Shown here piece by piece: positions 8,580 through 17,072 of a stretch of 64,000 nucleotides of DNA (within the stretch, counting starts at the first letter, position 1; each line of letters begins with the position of its first letter). The DNA lies in assembly GCA_963828715.1 (NCBI GenBank), contig CAWHFX010000021.1:124001-188000 (forward strand). Direction: 5' to 3'. This stretch comes from JAQGMV01 sp963828715. Its GTDB lineage: Bacteria > Pseudomonadota > Gammaproteobacteria > Burkholderiales > SG8-41. Position numbers and translations under genes: made by a program. The notes below the pieces were generated by a model that saw only the letters and a list, made by a program, of their open reading frames with translations, was not told the DNA's origin and searched no databases.

Positions 8580-9284
8580 TCAAGTAGTTCGATCGAGTTG
8601 CGGCGCGTCCCGCGGAGCCGCTTTCGTCTCCAGCCGCTCCAGCTCGGAGACGAGACGTTCGAGCCGCCGGTCCGTCTCGACGCTGTGGTTTACGAGCTCC
8701 TGGATCGCCTGGGCCAGCGGGTCGTTCGCGTCGCGTGCGACTGCGTATGCGGCGAAACGACCGCCGTTTTCGTGTGATTCGACGATGCGCGCCGGAATGC
8801 CGATGGCCGTCGCGCCGCCGGGAACCGGCTTGACCACTACTGCGTTGGAACCGATCTTGGCCCGGTCTCCGATCTCGATCGGTCCCAGGATCTTCGCACC
8901 GGCGCCGACCACAACCCCGTTGCCCAGCGTCGGGTGGCGTTTTCCTTTCGCCCAGGACGTGCCTCCGAGCGTGACACCGTGGTAGAGCGTGCAATCATCG
9001 CCGATCAGGGCCGTCTCGCCGATGACGACCCCCATACCGTGGTCGATGAAGAAACGGCGCCCGATGTGAGCACCGGGGTGGATCTCGATGCCCGTAATCC
9101 ACCGGCCGAAATGAGAAATGAAGCGGGCCAGCCACTTGAAGCCCGCCTGCCACAGCCGGTGCGACACACGGTGGATGAGCGTCGCATGAAAACCGGGATA
9201 GCAGGTAATGACTTCCCAGGCGTTGCGCGCAGCGGGGTCGCGGTCGAACACCACAGAGATCTCTTCTTTGAGCCGGGAGAACAT
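8580..9284 (-). CDS. cysE: Serine O-acetyltransferase
   Basis: CysE transfers acetyl from acetyl-CoA to serine, the committed step towards cysteine, and so feeds the two desulfurases next door. The 234-residue protein is shorter than the E. coli enzyme and resembles the compact form often found beside iscR. The left-handed beta-helix repeats are clear (IHPGAHIGRRFFIDHGMGVV, IGDDCTLYHGVTLGG, LGPIEIGDRAKIGSNAVV). The C-terminus is a charged, probably coiled-coil extension (RRLERLVSELERLETK). It is transcribed in the same direction as the operon, 106 bases before iscR. Confidence 0.93.
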   Translation of the reverse strand: MFSRLKEEISVVFDRDPAARNAWEVITCYPGFHATLIHRVSHRLWQAGFKWLARFISHFGRWITGIEIHPGAHIGRRFFIDHGMGVVIGETALIGDDCTLYHGVTLGGTSWAKGKRHPTLGNGVVVGAGAKILGPIEIGDRAKIGSNAVVVKPVPGGATAIGIPARIVESHENGGRFAAYAVARDANDPLAQAIQELVNHSVETDRRLERLVSELERLETKAAPRDAPQLDRTT

Positions 9285-9405
9285 TGCGCGAGTCGTGGCC
9301 TCAAAACCGACTATTTTAATCAGGTATGGCGCTAACTCAACCCGGAGGTCCGGCAGTCCCGGTGCGCACTCCGATCAGGCCGCGCGGATGCAGTACCGCT
9401 CTCGG

Positions 9406-10134
9406 TTACTTGCCGGACGGCCGAGTGAGCGCCTTCAGAATCCCACGCAGGATGTTGACCTCCTCGGGCTCGAGGCCCGTCCGCGCAAAAAGCCGCCGCA
9501 GCCGCGGCATGAGTCGCCGCGGGTGCTCGGGGTTCATGAAGCCGGATTCACACATGACCTGTTCCAGGTGTGCGTAGAACCCTTCGACGTCTTCGTGTGT
9601 TGCGAGGACCCCCGGCGGTTCTCGCCCGAGCGGCTCACCGGCTGCGATTCGCAGCTCATAGGCAAATATCTGCACCGCGGCGGCCAGGTTGAGCGACGAG
9701 TACACCGGGTTCGCCGGAATGCACGCCAGAAGCTTGCACTTGTTTACGTCTTCGGTCGTAAGGCCGGATGTTTCATTGCCGAACACGAAAGCAACGGGCT
9801 GCGTACGTGCCACCTCGACCGCGCGCGCCACGGCGTGCCGGCAGTCGAGCGCAGGCACGGCGATTTCTCTGGTGCGCGCCGAACAGGCGATGGAAAACGC
9901 GACGCCCGCAAGCGCATCGTCGAGCGTCGCGTGCACCTGCGCGTCGCCGAGCACGTCGGCTGCGCGTGCGGCACGCCATACAGCTTCGGGATCGGGGAAG
10001 CGCTGCGGACGCACGAGATGCAAGTGCCCGAGGCCCATCGTCTTCAGCGCCCGAGCGGATGCGCCGATGTTGCCCGGATGGCTCGTATCGCAGAGAACGA
10101 CGCGAACGTTGCGCAGAGGATCGACCGAAGGCAT
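9406..10134 (-). CDS. trmJ: tRNA (cytidine/uridine-2'-O-)-methyltransferase TrmJ
   Basis: TrmJ methylates the ribose of nucleotide 32 in some tRNAs. The 242-residue SPOUT methyltransferase shows SHPGNIGASARALKTMGL near the N-terminus and the knot motifs FVFGNETSGL and NPVYSSLNLAAAVQIFAYEL. The canonical FGRE/xxGL motif is here FGNETSGL, a small departure. It lies divergently to suhB with 77 bases between starts and upstream of cysE, matching the suhB-trmJ-isc neighbourhood seen in E. coli. Confidence 0.92.
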   Translation of the reverse strand: MPSVDPLRNVRVVLCDTSHPGNIGASARALKTMGLGHLHLVRPQRFPDPEAVWRAARAADVLGDAQVHATLDDALAGVAFSIACSARTREIAVPALDCRHAVARAVEVARTQPVAFVFGNETSGLTTEDVNKCKLLACIPANPVYSSLNLAAAVQIFAYELRIAAGEPLGREPPGVLATHEDVEGFYAHLEQVMCESGFMNPEHPRRLMPRLRRLFARTGLEPEEVNILRGILKALTRPSGK

Positions 10135-10211
10135 GGGCTAGAATACGCGCTGCTAGAGAATCAAAAAGCGGGTCTGTCCCGTTTTTCCCTCCTGCCCGAC
10201 AGGGACCGATC

Positions 10212-11033
10212 ATGCATCCGATGCTGAACACCGCGGTGAAGGCCGCGCGCCGCGCGGGCAACATTATCAACCGCGCCACCCGCAACCTCGACCTGCTCGC
10301 AGTTCGAGAGAAAGCCGCAAACGACTTCGTGTCCGAAGTCGATCGGGAGGCCGAGCAGGCTATCATCTCCACGCTGCACGAAGCCTATCCCGGTCACGCC
10401 ATTCTCGCGGAAGAGAGCGGCGCGTCCGGCACGTCCGAGTACCAGTGGATCATCGATCCGCTCGACGGAACGACGAATTATCTGCATGGCTTTCCTCAGT
10501 ACTGCGTTTCGATCGCGCTCGAGCATCGGCGCGTGGTCACGCAGGCCGTCATCTTCGACCCGTCGCGCAATGATCTGTTCACCGCGAGCCGCGGCCGCGG
10601 CGCGTTCCTGAACGAGACGCGCCTGCGGGTGAGCAAGCGGACGCAGTTGAGGCTCGGTCTCGTCGGCACCGGCTTTCCGTTCAAAGAGGTCGCACACATG
10701 GACGCATACATGGGCATGTTGCGCGACATGATGAGAGCCACCAGCGGCGTGCGGCGCGCGGGCTCCGCTGCGCTCGACCTCGCGTATGTTGCGGCAGGCC
10801 GACTCGACGGGTTCTGGGAAATCGGCCTCTCGCCCTGGGACATGGCAGCCGGCTCGCTGCTCACCACCGAGGCCGGGGGCTATGTCGGCGATCTCGAAGG
10901 CAACGAGCCCTACCTGGAGAGCGGCAACATCCTCGCGGCGAATCCCAAGATCTTCGTCGAGATGCTGAAAGTCATCGGGCCGCATCTGACGCCGGCGCTC
11001 AAGACCCAACGCAAACAGACCGCCTCCAATTAG
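10212..11033 (+). CDS. suhB: Inositol-1-monophosphatase SuhB
   Basis: This is a Mg-dependent inositol monophosphatase family protein; in E. coli SuhB also joins the rRNA antitermination complex. The 273 residues carry the metal-binding motifs AEESG, WIIDPLDGTTNYLHGFP and WDMAAGSLLTTEAGG. The ATG at 10212 is chosen over far-upstream in-frame codons because it yields the family N-terminus (MHPMLNTAVKAARRAGN). A small hairpin lies at 10166-10190 in its leader. The 3' end stops 15 bases from the convergent formamidase-like gene. Confidence 0.95.
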   Translation: MHPMLNTAVKAARRAGNIINRATRNLDLLAVREKAANDFVSEVDREAEQAIISTLHEAYPGHAILAEESGASGTSEYQWIIDPLDGTTNYLHGFPQYCVSIALEHRRVVTQAVIFDPSRNDLFTASRGRGAFLNETRLRVSKRTQLRLGLVGTGFPFKEVAHMDAYMGMLRDMMRATSGVRRAGSAALDLAYVAAGRLDGFWEIGLSPWDMAAGSLLTTEAGGYVGDLEGNEPYLESGNILAANPKIFVEMLKVIGPHLTPALKTQRKQTASN

Positions 11034-11048
11034 CTGCGGAACGCGCGG

Positions 11049-12137
11049 CTATCTCGCAGACCAGAACGGCGGATTCGTGCTGAATAACTTCTTCGGGATC
11101 GCACCGTAGATGACGCGTACGTAGTTCACGTTCTCCGCCACGCCGAAGTTGGTCGCGACGCTCGAGAATGCATACGCATCGCCAGGCGTCATGCCACGCT
11201 CCCGCCCCAGGAAGTTCACGGATTCCTGCACCGCTTCGCTCATCGCGATGTTGAGATCGACGTCCATCCCCATCACGTAAAAGTTTTCCGCATCTTCGGC
11301 GCGCGGCCACTTCATCGTCTTGCCCATGCCCTTGTGCACCACGAACTGCAGCACCGGAGCGAGCGAGGTCTCGATCGCAGTGCCATTGACCTCTCCGTCG
11401 CCCTGCGCCGCGTGCGCATCACCCGTGTAGAACAGCGCACCGGCCTGGAAGACCGGCAAATATAAACTCGAACCCGCAGTGAGACGCGCCATGTCGAGAT
11501 TGCCGCCGTAGATGCCGGGTGGCCGGCTGCTCGGGAGACGACCTTCCGGCGGTGTGACGGTCATGATGCCCATGAACGGATTGAGCGGCACTTCGATTCC
11601 TGGCGCAAACAGCGCGACGCGGCGGTCGACATCCAGCCTGATCACTTTCGGCGCCGGCTTGCTGTGCAGATCGGGAAGCGTACCCGCGCCCTTGCCGCTG
11701 TTGTTCACCCCGAAGGGAACGCGCAAGTCGACGTGCAGGATACGCACTTCGAGCATGTCGCCCGGCTCCGCCCCTTCGACGTAGACCGGCCCGGTCAGCA
11801 CGTGAGCACCGGCTTCACTTGGCCGCTTTGCCTTCTGGGACACTTCCAGCATCAGCTGAACGACAGGGTCCGGCGCAAATCCGGCCGCCGAAAAGAATTC
11901 AACCGGATTCACGCCAGCCGAGATGGGCTGGTGCGAGATCGTGTCGATCCTCACGATCTGACCGGGACGCACACGAGCCACGGGTGCGCGGCCGGTCGGG
12001 ATGTGGCCCCATACCACCGTGTCGAGCGTCGAGGGAATGTGAACGTCGTGCTGAGGTGCTTGCTTGAACGTCGCGCACGAGGCAAGGGATAGAGCGGCAA
12101 ATGCGCAAAGCACGATGCGCTTCAACGTTCGTTTCAT
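11049..12137 (-). CDS. Acetamidase/formamidase-family lipoprotein
   Basis: The 362-residue product begins with a lipoprotein signal (MKRTLKRIVLCAFAALSLASC; lipobox LASC), so it is exported and lipid-anchored. The body matches the FmdA/AmdA fold: NPVEFFSAAGF, EGAEPGDMLEVRI, NPFMGIMTVTP and GDAHAAQGDGEVNGTAIE. Those enzymes hydrolyse formamide or acetamide in the cytoplasm, so an exported member probably has another amide substrate. The start at 12137 is preferred over 12254 because of the signal peptide and a strong Shine-Dalgarno (GGGAGA). It stands alone and points away from the hydrolase gene. Confidence 0.82.
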   Translation of the reverse strand: MKRTLKRIVLCAFAALSLASCATFKQAPQHDVHIPSTLDTVVWGHIPTGRAPVARVRPGQIVRIDTISHQPISAGVNPVEFFSAAGFAPDPVVQLMLEVSQKAKRPSEAGAHVLTGPVYVEGAEPGDMLEVRILHVDLRVPFGVNNSGKGAGTLPDLHSKPAPKVIRLDVDRRVALFAPGIEVPLNPFMGIMTVTPPEGRLPSSRPPGIYGGNLDMARLTAGSSLYLPVFQAGALFYTGDAHAAQGDGEVNGTAIETSLAPVLQFVVHKGMGKTMKWPRAEDAENFYVMGMDVDLNIAMSEAVQESVNFLGRERGMTPGDAYAFSSVATNFGVAENVNYVRVIYGAIPKKLFSTNPPFWSAR

Positions 12138-12319
12138 TTTTTCTCCCTGAGCGAGCGGCAATTTTAGCACCGCGGGTTGAAAGCTCAGGGACGCGCCCCG
12201 ATCGTGCACGCACCATACGCCGTGATTGACCCCTGGATCTTTCGCCCGAAGCATGGCGCGGAAAAATCGTCAGAAATTGTGCCGGTCTGCGGGAAATGTT
12301 AGCTTCGATCGAAATCGTT

Positions 12320-12348
12320 TTGACAAGCTGCATCACACCCGCGGGTAA
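12320..12348 (+). promoter_or_regulatory. Possible sigma-70 promoter of the alpha/beta hydrolase gene
   Basis: A perfect -35 box TTGACA (12320-12325) is followed after 17 bases by a poor -10 (GGGTAA, 12343-12348), then CGAGGAG and the ATG at 12370. The -35 and spacing are good; the weak -10 keeps confidence low. Confidence 0.35.
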
Positions 12349-12369
12349 GGCGAACCGAGGAGTCGTTGT

Positions 12370-13560
12370 ATGGATCGATCCACGCGCAAGGCACCTCCTT
12401 ACTTCATGTACTTCCCCGACAATTACCGGTGGTCGGCCGCCATGCTCGGCATGCTGAGCACCGCCGGCTGGGGCGGCTCGGACATCAACGAGGTCGACAA
12501 GATCGGCCGGCTGCTGAAGGGCAAAGGCGCGACAGTCGGCGACGACGAAGCGTGGTTCGGTGCGTGCGTCAGCGTAGCGGAAGAGGTTCGCGCGCACGCC
12601 CGGCGCTACGAATCCACGGGACACCGGTACGCCGCAGCTCCGTTCTATCTGCGTGCCTGCAAGTACTACCAGATGGGCGAGCGCTTCCGCACGCCCAAGG
12701 ATGACAATGCACTCGCGGCTTACCGCGATTCGATCGACTGCTTTCATCGTTTCGCCGCGCTCTCTTCCGAATTCAGAATCGAGGTGGTGGAAGTGCCCTA
12801 CGAGGGCGGCAGCCTGCCCGGTTATTTCGTGCACGCTCACGGCGCGGCTAAGCGACGTGCGCCGTGCGTCGTTCACTTCGACGGCCTCGACGTGACCAAG
12901 GAGCTGCTCTATATGCGCGGCGTGCCCGATCTCGCGCGCCGCGGCATTTCAGTATTGGTCATGGACGGCCCGGGTACCGGAGAAGCGATCCGCTTCCGTG
13001 GCTATTACCTGCGTCCGGATTACGAGGTCGCCGGCACGGCATGTATCGACTACCTGGAACGTCGCTCGGAAGTCAACGCATCAAGGATCGCAGTCGTCGC
13101 CAACAGTCTGGGCGGCTACTACGCGCCGCGCTGCGCCTCGATGGAACCGCGCTTCGCTGCGTGCGTCGCATGGGGCGCCATCTGGGATTACTACGCCACT
13201 TGGAAACGGCGCGTGGACGCCGCGTTCAATGCCTCGATGTCGGTGCCCGGTCATCACATCATGTGGATACTCGGCGTCACGACGATCGAGGAAGCACTGA
13301 AGAAGCTCGAAGCGTATCGCCTCGACGGCGTCGTCCAGAAAATGCGCTGCCCGTTCCTGCTTACACACGGTGCGGACGACGAACAGGTACCGCTCGCCGA
13401 CGCACAGGCGCTGTACGACGCTGTCGGATCGAAGGACAAGACCTTTCGCATCTTCACGCCCGAGGAAGGCGGCGCGCAGCACTGCATGCGCGATTACCTG
13501 ACACTGGGCGTCGCGGAGATGTGGAACTGGCTGGAAGACCGACTGCTGCGCGATCGCTGA
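12370..13560 (+). CDS. Alpha/beta hydrolase (FrsA/DUF1100-like, C-C bond hydrolase type)
   Basis: The 396-residue cytoplasmic protein has a helical N-terminal part of about 150 residues followed by an alpha/beta hydrolase core. The nucleophile serine is in VVANSLGGYYA, the acid is probably in HGADDEQVP and the histidine in GGAQHCMRD, giving a complete triad in the right order. The N-terminal extension and VHFDGLDVTKELLY region resemble the group that includes 2,6-dihydroxypseudooxynicotine hydrolase and FrsA-like esterases. The substrate cannot be inferred. It precedes the GH5 gene by 55 bases on the same strand, but nothing else ties them together. Confidence 0.8.
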   Translation: MDRSTRKAPPYFMYFPDNYRWSAAMLGMLSTAGWGGSDINEVDKIGRLLKGKGATVGDDEAWFGACVSVAEEVRAHARRYESTGHRYAAAPFYLRACKYYQMGERFRTPKDDNALAAYRDSIDCFHRFAALSSEFRIEVVEVPYEGGSLPGYFVHAHGAAKRRAPCVVHFDGLDVTKELLYMRGVPDLARRGISVLVMDGPGTGEAIRFRGYYLRPDYEVAGTACIDYLERRSEVNASRIAVVANSLGGYYAPRCASMEPRFAACVAWGAIWDYYATWKRRVDAAFNASMSVPGHHIMWILGVTTIEEALKKLEAYRLDGVVQKMRCPFLLTHGADDEQVPLADAQALYDAVGSKDKTFRIFTPEEGGAQHCMRDYLTLGVAEMWNWLEDRLLRDR

Positions 13561-13615
13561 GGCGCGGCACAGCCGTTCGTTGTAAGAGCATCGCTTCTAC
13601 AGGGGAGAAGCAAGC

Positions 13616-15611
13616 ATGCCCATTCAGTTGGCTGCGATGAAAACGAGCCGCGTCGCGCTGCTTGCCGCCGGCATCATTGGCAGTCTCGTGTTCGCGCATC
13701 ATGCAGCTCTGGCTCAAGGCGACGTCTTCAGCAGCCAGGGTGCAGGAGCAGGAGGTCGGTCGAGCCAGAAGACTGGAAAGGGCGCGACTCGAGACGATCG
13801 CGTCTACCGGCAGCAGATCGGGGACGACTGTGCGGGTCCGGATTACGGGGGTACTGAAAAAGAATATCCCCTGCGGGCCGAACTTCCAGCAACCCCGTCC
13901 TCAGCAGCCCGGACAGCAGCCCGCGCCGCCACGCGAGGTAACGGGCTGTGCCGCCGATCTGCGCCCGTTCCGTGGCCGCGGCAAACTCTGTGTCGAAGGC
14001 GGCTACTTCAAGGATGAGGACGGCCGCGTCGTCATTCTGCGAGGCGTGAATCTCGCGGGAACGTCGAAGATTCCACCGTTCCTGCCACTGCCGCGACAAA
14101 GCGGCATCCGCGGCCCGATGCGCGGTGACATCATGGTCACGCGCGATTTCGATTTCCTCGGCAACAGCGATCTGTCTGCGCTCGCGCAGCTTGCCGGATG
14201 GGGCGTCAACGTGATTCGCCTGCTCTTCGTGTGGGAAGCGTACGAGCCGTTCGAAGGTGAGAAGAGCGAGCGCTATCTCCAGATGCTCGACGCGATCGTC
14301 GACGCAGCGACGACCAACGGCATCTACACGATCATCGACTTTCATCAGGACGTCTTCTCACGCTGGATGGCTCGCGGCTGCGGAGAAGGTTTCCCGCAAT
14401 GGACGCAACTTGCTCCCGGCCTCGATCGTCCGCTCAACGACAGCTCGTGCGCCGATTGGATGACGAAAGGCGTCTTCGACGTCACGATGCACATGAACTG
14501 GAACAACCTCTACAACGGCTCGCTCAAGGCCAAGTACATGGAGGTCTTCAGGATGCTCGTGAACCGTTATGCGGGGAGATCGGGCGTGATCGGCATCGAT
14601 CCGCTCAACGAGCCGTTCGCGCTGATCGACTACAAGGTGAGCGGCCCGAACTGGCGCAACGACCTCGTCACACGCCAGGTCGTACGGGAGCGGGAGCTGC
14701 CGCAGTTCTATGTCGATGTCGCGAAGCAAGTACCCGCAAACGTCAGGCCCAAGCCGATTCTCTTCCTCGAACCGCACCTCTATGTCGATACCGGAGTGGG
14801 ATCGACGCTCACCAAGCCGCCGGGCTACACGCAGGTGGCCTATGCGCCGCACTTCTACGATCCGGACATCTCGACCTCGGCGCGTTACTACGGTCCTCAA
14901 CGCACGCGTGATGCCTTTCAGAACATGAGCGGCCATGCTGCGTCATGGAACGCGCCGCTCTTCGTCGGTGAATTCGGCGCCGGCGCCCGCGTTGCCCAAG
15001 TGGATGCGTACATGGACGCCATCCACGAGGAATTGAACCGCCATTTCGCTTCGGCTGCACAATGGTCCTTCACGCCCGGCTGGACGACCCGGGGCAAGGA
15101 CGGCTGGAATGCCGAAGATCTGAGCATCGTCGCACCCGGTGGTGATGAGAACGAGCGGGGATACCGGCCGCAATTGTTTCGCCCGCGGCCTTATCCGCAA
15201 CGCATCGACGGCAAACCGAAAGACCTGCGCGTGGACTGGACCGGAGAACGCTATACGCTGACGTTATCGTGGGAGAACCGGGCGGGCGCCGGCAACGAAA
15301 CGAGCATATACGTCCCCCAGGCGCCGGGACAGCGGTTATCTGCGACTGCGGCCGTGTCCCCGGAGTGTCGCCAGGCATTGAATCCCGCGCGCCTGTACAG
15401 CGATCCGAACTTCCTTTCGTCGATCCTCCGCTGCGTAGGGCCAGGGGGAGGGGGAGCGAACGGCGGCAGCGTGCTTATCGATACGCCGGGCACGCCGCCG
15501 GGCGCGGTGAACTGCGGCCTCGAACGTCAACGTGGAGCCGTAACAAGGGTCGTGTGCAAGGCGCCGAATTACAGCGGCACCGTGACGGTCGTGGTCAACG
15601 GCCCCGGCTGA
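13616..15611 (+). CDS. Secreted GH5 glycosidase, endoglycoceramidase-like (one apparent +1 frameshift)
   Basis: The catalytic domain (from about residue 125 of 664) has the GH5 signatures RGVNLAGTSKIPPF, IIDFHQDVFSR, the acid/base glutamate in IDPLNEPF and the nucleophile glutamate in FVGEFGAG. The DFHQDVFSR form is typical of endoglycoceramidases and relatives rather than plain cellulases. A signal peptide (MKTSRVALLAAGIIGSLVFA) lies in a different frame, starting at 13616 after GGGGAGAAG; removing one base near 13716-13720 joins it as ALAQATSSAARVQEQ. The C-terminal 150 residues form a probable beta-sandwich with paired cysteines. The substrate could be a glycolipid or another beta-glucoside. 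Confidence 0.78.
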
Positions 15612-15614
15612 AGC

Positions 15615-16136
15615 TCAGCGTTTCACGAGCGCGGCAACCGCCGTTTCGAGCTCTTTCTTCTTCCGCTCGAGCTCGCGCAGGCGCGCCTCTTTGGCGGCGT
15701 CGGCATTCTTGTCGGAGGTGGCGGACAGTCGGTCGGAATCATTCTGCTGCCCGAGTGCCGCCGTTTCCTTGCGGATCGCCTCCAGGTCGCGCTTGAGCTG
15801 ATCGTAGCGGGCTTTGCTCACCTGCTGCCCCTTCAGCGCCTTCGCCAGCGAGGCATCCTGGTCGCGCAGATCGGCCTCGACGGCGCGGATGCGCCGTTCA
15901 TTCTCTTCGAGCTCACGATCGCGCTGGATTTTCGCATCCTGCAGCTGCGCGTTCTCGCGCTTCGCCTCGGCCAGCGAGCGCCGCGCATCAGCCGTATCGC
16001 GCTCGAGCTGACCGCCCTTGGCGGTATTCCTTTTCGCATCGACGTACGTCTCGCAGCCGGAGGCAAGACACGTGAGCGTGAGCGCAGCAAACAGCAGACG
16101 CAGTGAAGGTATGGGGAGTCGCATGCGAACGCTCAT
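15615..16136 (-). CDS. Coiled-coil lipoprotein
   Basis: The 173-residue product has a lipoprotein signal ending in CLASGC. Behind the anchor nearly the whole protein is charged heptad-like sequence (LAEAKRENAQLQDAKIQRD and similar), indicating a long coiled coil in the periplasm. I recognise no named family. Its ATG overlaps the stop of the upstream lipoprotein gene (ATGA), so the two are made together. They face the SrfA-like/vWA gene and may be structural parts of the same island. Confidence 0.8.
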   Translation of the reverse strand: MSVRMRLPIPSLRLLFAALTLTCLASGCETYVDAKRNTAKGGQLERDTADARRSLAEAKRENAQLQDAKIQRDRELEENERRIRAVEADLRDQDASLAKALKGQQVSKARYDQLKRDLEAIRKETAALGQQNDSDRLSATSDKNADAAKEARLRELERKKKELETAVAALVKR

Positions 16137-16897
16137 GCGCGGGACACCGCAAGTGCGCGGTTGTATTCGGTGACCGTGCGCTCCAGCTCCGCGATCTGCT
16201 GGTTCATGCGCGTGATCTCGGCGTCGAGCTGACGCTTCGACTGCGCGTCGCCGTTGAGCTTCTTGGACGCGGCGATGTAATTCGTGCGCGTCTCCTTCGC
16301 CTGCTCGAGCGTCTTCGTCATCGACGCGATGTTGCGCTCCTCACGCTGGCGTGCCCCTTCGGCCTCCGCCGCGCTGACCCGTTTCTTCTGCACGTCTCCG
16401 CGCAGCGTAGCGAGCCGGGTCTGGCCTTCGGCAAGCACGCGACCGGAGTTGTCGAGATACGACCTGAGCTTTTCGTTGTCCTGCTTCACGTCGGCGGCCG
16501 TCGCCTGAACGGCCCGGAGCTCGTTGCGTCCGGCGGCTTCGCGCTTCGCCGTCACGTACCCGTCCACCCCGCCCACCACGCCGCCGGTCACCGTCGTTGC
16601 GGCAATGCAGGCCCGGAGCCTCGCGTCCTTGTAGCCCGCCAGATGACATCCGAGCAGACCCACACCCGCCCCCGCGAGCGCGCCGACCACGGCGCCGCCC
16701 ATGAGCGTCGAGTAGAAGCGTTTCTCGTCTTCCTGGAGCTGCTTCTCGGCAGGCGTCAACTGTGGCGCATTCTCGGCCTGACCGGATTCGCCGCCCATGA
16801 TGTTGCTGAGCGGATTGGTGGTGGGGCACGCGGCGAGCAAAAGAGCGAGCGCCGCCGCAAGCAGGCGTTGCGCCACTCTGTACACAGCAGCGGACAT
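16133..16897 (-). CDS. Lipoprotein with glycine zipper and coiled coil
   Basis: The 254-residue product starts with a lipoprotein signal (LLAAALALLLAACPTT). Around residues 65-110 lie two Gly/Ala-rich hydrophobic stretches (GGAVVGALAGAGVGLLG and TVTGGVVGGVDGYV) of the glycine-zipper type found in outer-membrane-associated proteins. The C-terminal half is coiled coil (ENEKLRSYLD to ELERTVTEYN). No specific function can be named. It is first of a two-gene unit with the following coiled-coil lipoprotein and is divergent from the SrfA-like/vWA gene across a 175-base spacer that probably holds both promoters. Confidence 0.78.
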   Translation of the reverse strand: MSAAVYRVAQRLLAAALALLLAACPTTNPLSNIMGGESGQAENAPQLTPAEKQLQEDEKRFYSTLMGGAVVGALAGAGVGLLGCHLAGYKDARLRACIAATTVTGGVVGGVDGYVTAKREAAGRNELRAVQATAADVKQDNEKLRSYLDNSGRVLAEGQTRLATLRGDVQKKRVSAAEAEGARQREERNIASMTKTLEQAKETRTNYIAASKKLNGDAQSKRQLDAEITRMNQQIAELERTVTEYNRALAVSRA

Positions 16898-17072
16898 TGT
16901 GCGTTTCTCCCCTGTTGGCTCTCGCGAGCGCTCTACGTGTTTTCCCGAAGCGATATCACGCTCGCATGAAAAATCTAAGCGGTGCGCCGCGGGCTGTCAA
17001 TCGGCCACATTGCAGTGAACATATCGTTTGGCTTCAAAGGTAACATGACCGCTCTTCTTCGCAGGACGGATC

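Noticed and set aside
10166..10190. A-CGGG-loop-CCCG-T hairpin before suhB
   Set aside because: Only a 4-base GC core with a bulge; too weak to call a terminator or attenuator.
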